Shown: positions 14,960-23,110 of the stretch, piece by piece
Layout: every line of letters starts with the position of its first letter
How positions within the stretch are numbered: the first letter of the stretch is position 1
NCBI GenBank assembly: GCA_004173355.1
Contig: SEAD01000036.1
Coordinates: forward strand, 1 to 36,447
DNA: 36,447 bases
Source: Chitinophagaceae bacterium
GTDB taxonomy: Bacteria > Bacteroidota > Bacteroidia > Chitinophagales > Chitinophagaceae
Direction: 5' to 3'
Program-made: the position numbers and the translations under genes
Notes under the pieces: generated by a model
Seen by the model: the letters and a program-made list of their open reading frames with translations, nothing else
Databases searched by the model: none
What the model was told of the DNA's origin: nothing

Positions 14960-16399
14960 ATGAAACAACTTTCCCAACAGGCCTCCTCAGCCTGTTCCTC
15001 ACTGCAAAGCAGTAAGATTACGAAACTGGTCCTCGCCATTTCGTTCTTCTTCGCTGCCACCGGCGCAAACGCACAACAGGCGGTAAGCGCGATCATCACT
15101 GATTATAATGGCTACTGGAAAACACAGACTGGTGCTTACAACTCAGTAAAACCAGCGAACAGTCACAACCTGCTGGCTTTTACCTACAATACCAGAACAT
15201 ACTCTACCGGTGTCAATGACGCTGCGCTGACTGCAAACAACCAGGCTTTTACTGCCGGTGATTTCTGGTCGCTCCCCGTAGAAGGCATTGCCGGCAATGC
15301 TACCGGTAACACTAAAGTTGGTGTAGGCCAGCTGTATGATGGCGTACACAACGGCGCCGGCACTGTTCCATCAAACGATCTGAAAAGCTATCTGACTGAT
15401 GGCATCAAAGGACTCGATATCGGTACCTGTGTGGCGAACCTGCCAGCCGGTGACCTGACGTTCTTTGTAAACAATATTAATCCCGCTATGATCGGCGACG
15501 GTATCCCGGATATCGTGGTTACCCAGGTTGCTGATCCAAGTGGTTCTTTTGACCGTTACTCGTTTGTGGACAATGCGGGTAACGTAGTTGGTTTATCACG
15601 TGATATCGTATTTACCAATATCCCGCCCGTGGGCAACTGGACTGCCGACTTCTGGTCAGCAAACCAGAACCCGATGACACTGCAGGGTGGTTTCATAAAC
15701 ACGGACCGCGCTATCCGTCTCTGGGCAGCGGATCTCAGCGAGTTTGGTATTACTGCCGTCAACTACCAGTCGATCCGTAAATTCAAAATCCGTCTTTCAG
15801 GCGACAGTGATGTGGCGTTTGTGGCTTACAACACGAGGACGATCAGCATCACTGCGGTGCTGCCCCTTAACCTGAACGATTTCACTGCAAAAAAATCGGA
15901 CAACAATACTGTCCTGAACTGGAGTACTTCATCTGAAGTAAACAGCAACTATTTTATCGTTGAGAAAAAAGAAAGCAACGGTTCTTTCACCGCTATTGAT
16001 TCGGTAAAAGCAAACGGCAACGTTACATCGGTCAATTATTACAGCGCGGTTGACCGTAAAGTAAAAGCCGGCACCAGCTACTACCGTCTCCGTATGGTTG
16101 ACGCTGATGGTTCGATAGCATATAGCCGTACCATCCTGGTGTCTGCCGAGGAAGCTAAAAAAATGTCGGTGAATATTTACCCCAACCCTGCCACCAGCAA
16201 TATCACGGTTGACCTGCCTTCTTCCGAAGCGTCAAGCCTTGAGCTGTACACTGCATCGGGTGTGATGGTAAAACGTGTAGCCGTTGCAAAAAACAACGCA
16301 CAGGTAAATGTGAACCTGAGCACACTCAACAAAGGGGTTTATTATATCGTATGGCAGGCAACCGGCAGCAAGCTGAGCCAGTCATTCGTAATCAGATAA
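14960..16399 (+). CDS. Secreted protein of unknown function with type A T9SS sorting domain
   Basis: A 479-residue protein. A long N-terminus (MKQLSQQASSACSS...) leads into a hydrophobic segment ending GANA, then QQAVSA. Residues about 45-295 form an unrecognised domain opening with DYNGYWKTQTGAYN and SHNLLAFTYNTRTYSTGVND. Residues about 300-395 are an FN3-like domain (LNWSTSSEVNSNYFIVEKK, SYYRLRMVDADG). The last 76 (VNIYPNPATSNITVDLP to SQSFVIR) are a classic type A sorting domain, which is cleaved as the protein is attached to the surface or released. CGT for Arg and AAC for Asn are frequent, suggesting high expression. The gene has its own promoter and terminator. Confidence 0.9.
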   Translation: MKQLSQQASSACSSLQSSKITKLVLAISFFFAATGANAQQAVSAIITDYNGYWKTQTGAYNSVKPANSHNLLAFTYNTRTYSTGVNDAALTANNQAFTAGDFWSLPVEGIAGNATGNTKVGVGQLYDGVHNGAGTVPSNDLKSYLTDGIKGLDIGTCVANLPAGDLTFFVNNINPAMIGDGIPDIVVTQVADPSGSFDRYSFVDNAGNVVGLSRDIVFTNIPPVGNWTADFWSANQNPMTLQGGFINTDRAIRLWAADLSEFGITAVNYQSIRKFKIRLSGDSDVAFVAYNTRTISITAVLPLNLNDFTAKKSDNNTVLNWSTSSEVNSNYFIVEKKESNGSFTAIDSVKANGNVTSVNYYSAVDRKVKAGTSYYRLRMVDADGSIAYSRTILVSAEEAKKMSVNIYPNPATSNITVDLPSSEASSLELYTASGVMVKRVAVAKNNAQVNVNLSTLNKGVYYIVWQATGSKLSQSFVIR

Positions 16400-16423
16400 G
16401 TTTTTATTTAGTCTTAGGGTAAG

Positions 16424-16451
16424 GGTGCAGTGAGGGCTGCACCTTTTTTTT
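16424..16451 (+). terminator. Intrinsic terminator after the T9SS-secreted protein gene
   Basis: A perfect 7-bp stem GGTGCAG/CTGCACC with loop TGAGGG is followed by eight T (16444-16451). It makes the upstream gene a monocistronic unit. Confidence 0.9.
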
Positions 16452-16482
16452 GTGCCCGCCCGGAAGCATGGAGGAATTTCCG

Positions 16483-16490
16483 GACCTTTG
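16483..16490 (+). promoter_or_regulatory. Candidate -7 element of the dienelactone hydrolase gene
   Basis: GACCTTTG is one mismatch from TAnnTTTG, 28 bases before the ATG at 16519. The leader would be A-rich (AATAAAACAACAACAA). It lies directly after the preceding terminator, where a promoter is needed. Confidence 0.35.
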
Positions 16491-16518
16491 AAACCAGACC
16501 CAAATAAAACAACAACAA

Positions 16519-17361
16519 ATGAAACGGAAATTTACCTGGATGCTCACGCTTGGTTTTGCACTTGCGATGGGATCCTGCAACAACGAGGACAAAGGTGCCG
16601 GTACGGACACAAAAACGGACAGCACAAAACAGTATTCGGCAAAGGAAGAGGAAGTGAGTTACACTAGTGGTGGCACAACCATGCGCAGTTTTGTGGTGTA
16701 TGACCAGAACAGGGAAGGTACCCGCCCGGCGGTACTGGTTATCCCCGAATGGTGGGGCATCGACACCTATCCGAAGAACCGGGCCCGGCAACTGGCTGCA
16801 CTCGGATATATCGCTATCGCGGTAGACATGTATGGCGAGGGCAAGGTGGCGCAAACCCCTGATTCAGCCAAAGCCTGGGCTACTCCTTTTTATGTAAATC
16901 CAGGTATGGCCAGGGAGCGTTTTGATGCCGCGCTGGCGAAACTCAAATCCTACCCGCAGACGGACAGCAGCCGGATTGCGGCGATCGGGTATTGCTTTGG
17001 AGGCGCGCAGGTGCTGAATATGGCGAGGCTTGGCGAAGACCTGAAGGCGGTAGTCAGTTTCCACGGTAATCTTGTTGGCGTACAGCCGGACAAAAGCAAA
17101 CTCAAAGCAGAAGTACTGGTCTGCCATGGCGGTGCCGATCCCTTTGTACCACAGGCGGAAGTTGACCAGTTCAAAAAACAAATGGACTCCATCGGTGCGA
17201 AATACACATTCAAGGTGTATGACGGTGCCACCCATGCATTCACCAATCCGGAAGCAACCGAAAAAGGGAAAAAGTTTGGTATGCCGATCAGTTACAACCC
17301 GGCAGCGGATACCGCTTCCTGGAAAGATATGCTTGAATTTTTCGACAGGGTGCTGAAGTAA
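16519..17361 (+). CDS. Dienelactone hydrolase family lipoprotein
   Basis: A 280-residue alpha/beta hydrolase. The N-terminus ends in FALAMGSC, probably a lipobox with Cys20, so the enzyme would be membrane-anchored and extracytoplasmic; a short Asp/Thr/Lys-rich linker follows. The catalytic triad of the family is visible: Cys159 (IGYCFGGAQ), Asp207 (HGGADPFV) and His239 (GATHAFTNP). IPEWWGIDTY (75-84) is the usual oxyanion-region signature. Classical members open dienelactone to maleylacetate, but lipoprotein versions in Bacteroidota have no known substrate. It is flanked by terminators on both sides and so is transcribed alone. Confidence 0.9.
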   Translation: MKRKFTWMLTLGFALAMGSCNNEDKGAGTDTKTDSTKQYSAKEEEVSYTSGGTTMRSFVVYDQNREGTRPAVLVIPEWWGIDTYPKNRARQLAALGYIAIAVDMYGEGKVAQTPDSAKAWATPFYVNPGMARERFDAALAKLKSYPQTDSSRIAAIGYCFGGAQVLNMARLGEDLKAVVSFHGNLVGVQPDKSKLKAEVLVCHGGADPFVPQAEVDQFKKQMDSIGAKYTFKVYDGATHAFTNPEATEKGKKFGMPISYNPAADTASWKDMLEFFDRVLK

Positions 17362-17381
17362 AACATTGCCCCTGAAACGGG

Positions 17382-17418
17382 ACCGGGACAGCTGCTGTGG
17401 CAGTGTCCCGGTTTTTTT
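17382..17418 (+). terminator. Intrinsic terminator after the dienelactone hydrolase gene
   Basis: A 9-bp stem (ACCGGGACA with TGTCCCGGT) is extended by an inner CTGC/GCAG after a bulged G, and is followed by seven T (17412-17418). It lies in the gap before the convergent M43 gene. Confidence 0.9.
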
Positions 17419-17484
17419 ATGCAGTTAATGCGGTGCCGGGATCGCTCCCCTGCCCGGATTGTAATGGCTTAGGTGTTTTCCGAA

Positions 17485-18720
17485 TTACATCTTGATGAAT
17501 TTGAGCTGTACTACAGACCCATCTTCTTTTTTACCGGCAACAAAATAATAACCCGGTTTGAGGCGGCTCACATTGATCACCTGTTTTTTGGCACTGACGA
17601 CCTGCAGCGCGATGACCTGCCCCTGGGCATTGGTGATGCTGAGCGTTTTACCGATCCACCGGATGTCATAGGTAAAATCAATGGTCAGTTGATCCCGCGC
17701 AGGATTCGGGTAAAGGTTCGCATACAACCAGGTAGGATCAGGCTCGGGATTGAGCGGGATTTCGCTGATGAGTGGAATGGAAAGACCGGTTGATGTGAGG
17801 AGCCTGACCCTTGCACCACCTTTCAGGAAATGTGCCCGCATGCGGTCTGCCTGGCCCTGTGAAAACATGTTGGTGCATATTTCCGGGGTGAGGTCCATAT
17901 AGTTCATATACATGTCGCCATCGGCCCCGTTGTCGCAGGATGTTTTAACCCCTGATGCCGGGCAGAACATGGTGGAGTTGCCCTGCCGGGGAGTATCGTC
18001 GACCCCGTCATCGCCACAGTATTCATCGCCCCAGATATGTTTGAGCCCAAGCCAGTGGCCGGTTTCATGTACTGCCGTTTTGCCCGAGATGCCGCCTGGT
18101 TTCACCCCGAAAAAAGAAGGGTTGACCACGATCCCATCTACTGCTGCATCGTCACCGGGGAAGGTAGAGTATCCGGAATAGCGACCGATATTACAAATCC
18201 AGATATTGAGGTATTGCCCGGTGTCCCATGCATCATCTCCCATTTCCGCACTGGATTTCATTTTGTCATCCACGTCCCACCTGGCCAGCGGAGTGTATTT
18301 ACGGATGATCCCTGTGGTACTGCGGCGCCTGGGATCGGAGATTGCGAGTTTGAATTCAAAACCCGCATCAGCGGCACGTCCACGGAAACGTTCCGGGGTA
18401 TTGACCGAATCCGGATTCAGGCGCCGGAAGCTTTCGTTCAGCACCCGCAGTTGTTCGTACACCTGCTGGTTGCTGATATTTTCTTCGGGAGTATGGTAAA
18501 GTATATGGACCACCACCGGGATGGTGATCACCGTGACCGGTCCGCGTGAAGTGGTGGACGAAGTACCCGGGGCATTTTCTGCAATGCGCAGGAGCTGTTC
18601 CCGCAGGGGATTCTTTTTTGCACGCGACTGGTTACGATCGCTGCTCACGCAGGTTTGCTGTGCAGCCATTGGTCCGGCAGAGAGGCAGAATATTATAAGA
18701 CAGGAGATAAAAACCCGCAT
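17485..18720 (-). CDS. M43 (pappalysin-type) zinc metalloprotease with type A T9SS sorting domain
   Basis: A 411-residue secreted protease. Signal peptide ends GPMAA, then QQTC. The zinc site HETGHWLGLKH covers residues 218-228 (HExxHxxGxxH), followed by DDTPRQ and the Met-turn MNYMD, as in M43B. Conserved Cys pairs (C235, and those near 263 and 272) probably stabilise the catalytic domain. The last 80 residues (LYANLYPNPARDQLTIDF to VQLKFIKM) are a type A sorting domain. It is a likely surface-attached or released endopeptidase; the targets are unknown. The 764-base-long catalytic part resembles ulilysin-type enzymes by motif only. The ATG at 18720 is the only good start. Confidence 0.93.
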   Translation of the reverse strand: MRVFISCLIIFCLSAGPMAAQQTCVSSDRNQSRAKKNPLREQLLRIAENAPGTSSTTSRGPVTVITIPVVVHILYHTPEENISNQQVYEQLRVLNESFRRLNPDSVNTPERFRGRAADAGFEFKLAISDPRRRSTTGIIRKYTPLARWDVDDKMKSSAEMGDDAWDTGQYLNIWICNIGRYSGYSTFPGDDAAVDGIVVNPSFFGVKPGGISGKTAVHETGHWLGLKHIWGDEYCGDDGVDDTPRQGNSTMFCPASGVKTSCDNGADGDMYMNYMDLTPEICTNMFSQGQADRMRAHFLKGGARVRLLTSTGLSIPLISEIPLNPEPDPTWLYANLYPNPARDQLTIDFTYDIRWIGKTLSITNAQGQVIALQVVSAKKQVINVSRLKPGYYFVAGKKEDGSVVQLKFIKM

Positions 18721-18867
18721 TCGTTTCCAGATGAATAATTGATAACAACATGACGGCGATACAGGTCATGAGTATTCAAATGGAATTGGAAAGAAAACGG
18801 GAAAACAAAGGAATGGAAACGGGGGTAATCGGGGGGATTGGATTCAGTCGGGCAGGTAAGGCTCTCC

Positions 18868-18899
18868 CAAATATATATATTTTTCCGTGGGATGTCAAA
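18868..18899 (-). promoter_or_regulatory. M43 protease promoter with both Bacteroidota elements
   Basis: Minus-strand TTTG (18899-18896), a 20-base spacer, and TATATTTG (18875-18868), an exact TAnnTTTG. This is the only site I found in the window with both the -33 and -7 elements at about the expected spacing. Transcription would begin near 18862. Confidence 0.6.
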
Positions 18900-18997
18900 G
18901 CGTTTGGCGCTGAAAGTTTACAGATTGAGGCGAAACCCTTACCTGTCGCGGACCTTATTTCCCCGCAGCTTTAACACGTCGGCTGCATCTGATCACC

Positions 18998-19005
18998 TAT
19001 TTTTG
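18998..19005 (+). promoter_or_regulatory. Glutaminyl cyclase promoter -7 element
   Basis: TATTTTTG matches TAnnTTTG exactly, 25 bases before the ATG at 19031. The leader of roughly 20 bases is A/T-rich with no Shine-Dalgarno site. Confidence 0.5.
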
Positions 19006-19030
19006 CAAACAGGTTTAAAAATACCCTTTC

Positions 19031-19834
19031 ATGAACAGATTTATTGCCACTGCCCTGCTCATTTTCCTGGCTGCGTGTAACAATTCAACGGATGATGGCG
19101 GGAATACACCCGTAGAAGGCAACCCGGTGGTACCAGCGCCGGCAGCGGTGTCCTATGCCGTTGTGGAAACCTTCCCGCATGATACCTCATCTTATACGCA
19201 GGGGCTGCTGGTTTACAAGGGTGACCTTTACGAAGGCACGGGCAACTATGGCCGTTCGCACCTGATGAAAGTTGACGTAAAGACCGGCAGGGCAATAAAA
19301 AAAATCCGGCTTGACCCGAGGTATTTTGGTGAAGGGGTCACTATCCTCCGCGACACTGTCTACCAGCTGACCTGGCAGGAAAATGTGGTATTTGTATATA
19401 CCCTGCCCGATTTCAAAAAGGTGAAGGAATTTCGCCTGCCGACCCAGGGCTGGGGCCTGACCAATGACGGCAGTTCCCTGATCGTTAGTGATGGCAGCAG
19501 TAACCTGGCTTACTACGACCCTTCCAGTTTTACCCTGCAACGCACGCAGAGTGTAACGGAATCGGGTCAGCCTGTCGACAGCCTGAATGAACTGGAAATC
19601 ATCGATGGATTTATTTATGCCAACCAGTACCAGACCCCTTTCGTGCTGCGTATCGATCCTGCATCGGGCATAGTGACAGGGAAAATAGATTTCTCCAAAC
19701 TCGTGGCGCGGTCAAGGACACTTAACCCCGCAGGGGATGTGCTCAACGGGATCGCATATGATCCCGATACCAAAAAAATTTATGTTACGGGAAAACTCTG
19801 GCCCGAACTTTACCAGGTTGAATTCAGCAAATAG
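19031..19834 (+). CDS. Glutaminyl-peptide cyclotransferase (type I, beta-propeller) lipoprotein
   Basis: A 267-residue protein whose N-terminus ends FLAAC (lipobox, Cys16), so it is tethered to the envelope outside the cytoplasm. The mature part is the plant/bacterial-type glutaminyl cyclase propeller: FPHDTSSYTQGLLVYKGDLYEGTGNYGRS, then VYQLTWQENVVFVY, GWGLTNDGSSLIVSDGSS and LNELEIIDGFIYANQY, which are the family's recurrent blade motifs. The enzyme turns N-terminal Gln into pyroglutamate, protecting proteins from aminopeptidases. In this window every classical signal peptide appears to leave an N-terminal Gln, so many of the neighbours are likely substrates. The stop is 2 bases from that of the convergent methyltransferase. 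Confidence 0.93.
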   Translation: MNRFIATALLIFLAACNNSTDDGGNTPVEGNPVVPAPAAVSYAVVETFPHDTSSYTQGLLVYKGDLYEGTGNYGRSHLMKVDVKTGRAIKKIRLDPRYFGEGVTILRDTVYQLTWQENVVFVYTLPDFKKVKEFRLPTQGWGLTNDGSSLIVSDGSSNLAYYDPSSFTLQRTQSVTESGQPVDSLNELEIIDGFIYANQYQTPFVLRIDPASGIVTGKIDFSKLVARSRTLNPAGDVLNGIAYDPDTKKIYVTGKLWPELYQVEFSK

Positions 19835-19836
19835 TA

Positions 19837-20733
19837 TCAGGACCTGCTGATGATGTAAATCACCGAACTGCATTTCTGCGTGTCGGACAGGGCTTTCATG
19901 TTGGAGCGGATCCCGGTACTGACAGCTCCGAGCCAGCTTGTGCTGCCGCTTTTGATTTTGCTGCTCAGCAATGAGATGTAGAAGCTGTCAAACCACATTG
20001 GTTTGTATTTTTTCACCACCAGGCCATTTGCCTGCATAAGCGCACGGATGGATGCGGGTGAGAAATGGTAGAGGTGCCGGGGTACATCGTAGGCCGCCCA
20101 CGCTCCCTCGTATTTTCTTGCATCCAGTGATGTATAGTTGGGTACCGCGATAAAGATGCGGCCATCGGCTGCCAAAAGTTCGCGCAGACGCGCTATATAA
20201 GGATGCAGTTCGTGTACATGTTCCAGCACATGCCAGAGGGTGATTGCATTGAATCCCGGTTCAAGTTTATGGAAACGATCCATGTCCTCAAGTGTGATCC
20301 CGTGGTTCGTCAGTGCTACCTTCCTTGCTTCCGGATCGGGTTCAAGACCCGTGGTATTCCAACCCGCCTTTTTCATTTCGCCTGCAAAGGCCCCGGTACC
20401 GCTGCCAACATCGAGCAGGCGTCCACGGCCGCTCGGCGTCTCGGACTCGATCAGTTTACGTTTATTGCGCAGCGTGATTCCACGCACGACATGGTAGAGC
20501 CGGTTGATCAGTCCCTTACTGGTATTGGTATGGGAGATGTATTCTTCCGATTTATAATAAGGACCGATCGTGTCAGCGGTGGGTACATCCTGAGTAAACC
20601 GCAGTGTACAGTCAGCGCATTGCCAGACAGGAAATTTTTCTTTCGAAACAGTATTGTCAGTTGCTTCCAGCACCGGACTGAGGGATGTGCCGGAGCATAC
20701 CGGGCATTTTGTATAGTGGATGCGGTTGTTCAT
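19837..20733 (-). CDS. Class I SAM-dependent methyltransferase with N-terminal zinc ribbon
   Basis: A 298-residue cytoplasmic protein. Cys pairs CPVC (10-13) and CADC (39-42) form a zinc ribbon-like start. The SAM-binding motif LLDVGSGTGAFAGEM spans 107-121, with an acidic strand end TGLEPD about 20 residues later and LWHVLEHV as motif II/III of the Methyltransf_23 type. The layout resembles methyltransferases acting on sugars or small molecules in polysaccharide loci, but the substrate is unknown. It starts 17 bases after the stop of the HU-CCDC81-like gene, so it is the last gene of the operon. Confidence 0.88.
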   Translation of the reverse strand: MNNRIHYTKCPVCSGTSLSPVLEATDNTVSKEKFPVWQCADCTLRFTQDVPTADTIGPYYKSEEYISHTNTSKGLINRLYHVVRGITLRNKRKLIESETPSGRGRLLDVGSGTGAFAGEMKKAGWNTTGLEPDPEARKVALTNHGITLEDMDRFHKLEPGFNAITLWHVLEHVHELHPYIARLRELLAADGRIFIAVPNYTSLDARKYEGAWAAYDVPRHLYHFSPASIRALMQANGLVVKKYKPMWFDSFYISLLSSKIKSGSTSWLGAVSTGIRSNMKALSDTQKCSSVIYIISRS

Positions 20734-20750
20734 TCTTGGGTAAAAAAAGA

Positions 20751-21401
20751 TCAGGGAATGTTGCGGGAATTTTCTGCCGGGCTGGCGGGATTGATGGTAG
20801 ATCGTGAACCTGCCGATGCCGGAGCCACGCCGTGCACGGAAAAATAGTACCCGATAAAACTGATGGCGGCAATGATCAGCAGGACAATCAGGATCCAGGA
20901 TTTGCCGGACTTCTGTGCCACTTCCGTTTCGGGCTGGTATACATTGACCACTGTGGTTGAGGTGCGATCCTGTTCACCCACACGTACAAGGTGGTCCGCG
21001 TTTTCACGCAACACTTTCGTTGCGGGTATACTGGTAGTGAAACTCCGTACCGTAGCGGGCTCAAACCGGATTTCACCGGCGAGGCCACGGCTGAGGGTGC
21101 CCAGTCCCGTCCAGTCAATACGGTTACCTTCCTGTATGGATTTTTTAACGCCGAATACAAAGTCGTTGAAACGGATCACAGCGTCTGATTCGCTGCCATC
21201 GGTCAGCGAAGCCAGCCATTGGTAAAGACGGCGGGAACCTGTGACCGACCCGTGATGCAGGGCCACGCTGTAAGACGGGGCTATAATCCCGCGGTTGGCG
21301 ATATCAATTTCGGCCGGTTGCCGTTCGAGCAGGAAGGTGCCGATGCCGGGCAGTTGCAGCTCACGGTGCAGTAAAAAATACTGGTAGAGTTCCTTGTACA
21401 T
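20751..21401 (-). CDS. Membrane-anchored HU-CCDC81-like protein
   Basis: A 216-residue protein. Two HU-like motifs are visible in the first 130 residues: LPGIGTFLLERQPAEID from residue 17 with the following IIAPSYSVALHH, and IDWTGLGTLSRGLAGEIRFEP from 95. The rest matches the prokaryotic HU-CCDC81 pattern seen in Bacteroidota. One transmembrane helix (about 169-189) is followed by a 27-residue tail with no SPOR domain. If the N-terminus is cytoplasmic, the HU part could bind DNA or a protein at the membrane. The ATG overlaps the TAA of the upstream barrel gene (TAATG), so translation is probably coupled. Function is unproven. Confidence 0.8.
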   Translation of the reverse strand: MYKELYQYFLLHRELQLPGIGTFLLERQPAEIDIANRGIIAPSYSVALHHGSVTGSRRLYQWLASLTDGSESDAVIRFNDFVFGVKKSIQEGNRIDWTGLGTLSRGLAGEIRFEPATVRSFTTSIPATKVLRENADHLVRVGEQDRTSTTVVNVYQPETEVAQKSGKSWILIVLLIIAAISFIGYYFSVHGVAPASAGSRSTINPASPAENSRNIP

Positions 21402-23050
21402 TACTTCGTCTTTTGGTCGAAGGTGAAGATCACCCCGCCGACGAAGTTAAAGCCATAAACCGGATATTGGTTCCAGCGCATGTATTCTTTGTTGAAAACA
21501 TTGTTGAACTGTGTCCAGATACTGATGTTCTTTTTTACCCTGAATTCGAGACCGGCGTTGAGGTCAAAAGCACCACCCAGTTTGCCATCCGAACCGTCCT
21601 GGCGCAGATAGCGGGAGCCGCTCCATGCCAGCAGGTCGCCCTTGATCCAGATATCTTTCAGTACCTGCAGGCGAAGGGCTGTATTGAATTCCAGCGGGAT
21701 CATACCCCAGGCTTTCTGTTGCCCCTGGATTCCGTTAAACTGGTTCCATGAAAGACGGGTGATCACGGATACTTTTTCTTCCACGGTGTAGCCGAGCTCG
21801 CCACCGAAAGTCAGTACATTGATCCGGCTGGCATTCACCACGCGGAATGATTTGCCGTCGGTGCCGGCGGTCGTATCGTTGATAAACAGCGGCTGGTTGT
21901 TGAGCCGGTTGAAGCCCACTTTCGCGCTGTAGGTGAAGTGGTCATCGATGGTACCCTTGAACCCGGCAAAACGTTCCTCGATCCAGGTGTTATTGAGTTC
22001 TGTCGGAGCCCAGAGCCATGGGTTCTGCCCTGCCAGGTACTGGTAACTTGTTTTCCTTACATAACCGGTCCATCCGGCCTGGAGTGTGAAGCGCTGGTCA
22101 TAGGTCCCCGCCTCCGCGAGGATATTGGGGAACATCCTGAACCGGCTGTTGTCCCATGACGGGCGGATACCCGCATGGATTTTTACCGACCCGTTGCTGT
22201 AGAGGACCCCGGGACTGATATACCAGGTATTGTTGTTGATGGTCTGTTTATCATCGAGTGAAAGACGCGTAAGATCAAAATTCAGCCCCAGCTTCACAAT
22301 GATGTTTTCCCCTATCGACTTCTCGACCGGTACATCCAGCACGGCGTTGGTTTCATTGTTGCTCAGCTGGTCACCGAATACGTCAATCCTGACCGATGGG
22401 TTATAATTGATCCCGAATTCGGTCGCATTGACGTTGCGTGCGGCCCCGCGTAATGACACAGTGCGGAAACGCTGGCGGATACTGTCGCGTGGGAACTGCA
22501 GGGTTTCGGGCTGGTATCCGTATTTGTAGGTGCGATCCTGTTTCATCCCGATGCCGCCGCTCCATTCGATATTTTTTGCCGTTTTATAAAACCCGGACAG
22601 TCGCACCTCGGTGCTGGAGTAATCCTGGTTTTCCCTTTTCCCCTGTGAGGCTACATGTTTCGCATAGATATTGGCACCGGCGGTATTGCCATCCCCGAAA
22701 GAAATGCCGGTCTGGAGAAAGGGTGTACGGAGGCTGCCAAAACCAATTTTTATATAACTGCTGTTGTCGAAAATACCCACCGAATCCACCTGGAGGGCAA
22801 GTGGCTTCAGCGATCCTGGCTGGTAAGCAAACAGCAGGTTTGGATTTGGGATATCATATTTCAGCACCGGCCGGGTGGTATCAGTGGCAGGTGGTGTGGC
22901 GGTGAACTTGATTTTTGCTGAAGGTTTCAGCGTTGGACGGTATGACGAGGTGATATCAACTGACTTGGGGCGGGATGTATCCCGCTGTGCACTTGCGGCT
23001 CCGGAAAGAAAGAGGCCGGTGGTCAGTAATAAAATGTTCCTTATTGTCAT
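21401..23050 (-). CDS. TonB-receptor-like outer-membrane beta-barrel protein
   Basis: A 549-residue protein. Signal peptide ends GAASA, then QRDTSRP. The rest is rich in alternating amphipathic strands ending in aromatic residues (YIKIGFGSLRTPF, FTYSAKVGFNRL, YGFNFVGGVIFTF). The final strand resembles the C-terminal barrel of TonB-dependent receptors (NNVFNKEYMRWNQYP... GGVIFTF), but the protein is too short to hold a plug domain and none is seen. So it is a barrel without a plug: a passive channel, a scaffold, or the partner of the TPR protein. It lies 60 bases downstream of the TPR gene and overlaps the HU-CCDC81-like gene by one base. Confidence 0.82.
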   Translation of the reverse strand: MTIRNILLLTTGLFLSGAASAQRDTSRPKSVDITSSYRPTLKPSAKIKFTATPPATDTTRPVLKYDIPNPNLLFAYQPGSLKPLALQVDSVGIFDNSSYIKIGFGSLRTPFLQTGISFGDGNTAGANIYAKHVASQGKRENQDYSSTEVRLSGFYKTAKNIEWSGGIGMKQDRTYKYGYQPETLQFPRDSIRQRFRTVSLRGAARNVNATEFGINYNPSVRIDVFGDQLSNNETNAVLDVPVEKSIGENIIVKLGLNFDLTRLSLDDKQTINNNTWYISPGVLYSNGSVKIHAGIRPSWDNSRFRMFPNILAEAGTYDQRFTLQAGWTGYVRKTSYQYLAGQNPWLWAPTELNNTWIEERFAGFKGTIDDHFTYSAKVGFNRLNNQPLFINDTTAGTDGKSFRVVNASRINVLTFGGELGYTVEEKVSVITRLSWNQFNGIQGQQKAWGMIPLEFNTALRLQVLKDIWIKGDLLAWSGSRYLRQDGSDGKLGGAFDLNAGLEFRVKKNISIWTQFNNVFNKEYMRWNQYPVYGFNFVGGVIFTFDQKTK

Positions 23051-23110
23051 CTGGTCTGTTTAAAAAAGTCAATAGGTTATTTGGCGAAAGGTTTTTCCCG
23101 GGGCGAAAGG

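Larger units (their letters stand above)
18721..19030. other. Divergent intergenic region between M43 and glutaminyl cyclase genes
   Basis: These 310 bases hold the M43 promoter (18868-18899, minus) and the cyclase promoter (18998-19005, plus). Between the M43 promoter and its ATG is a purine-rich stretch (plus strand, about 18780-18840) that would form a leader of about 140 bases. There is no ORF with recognisable coding character. Confidence 0.6.
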
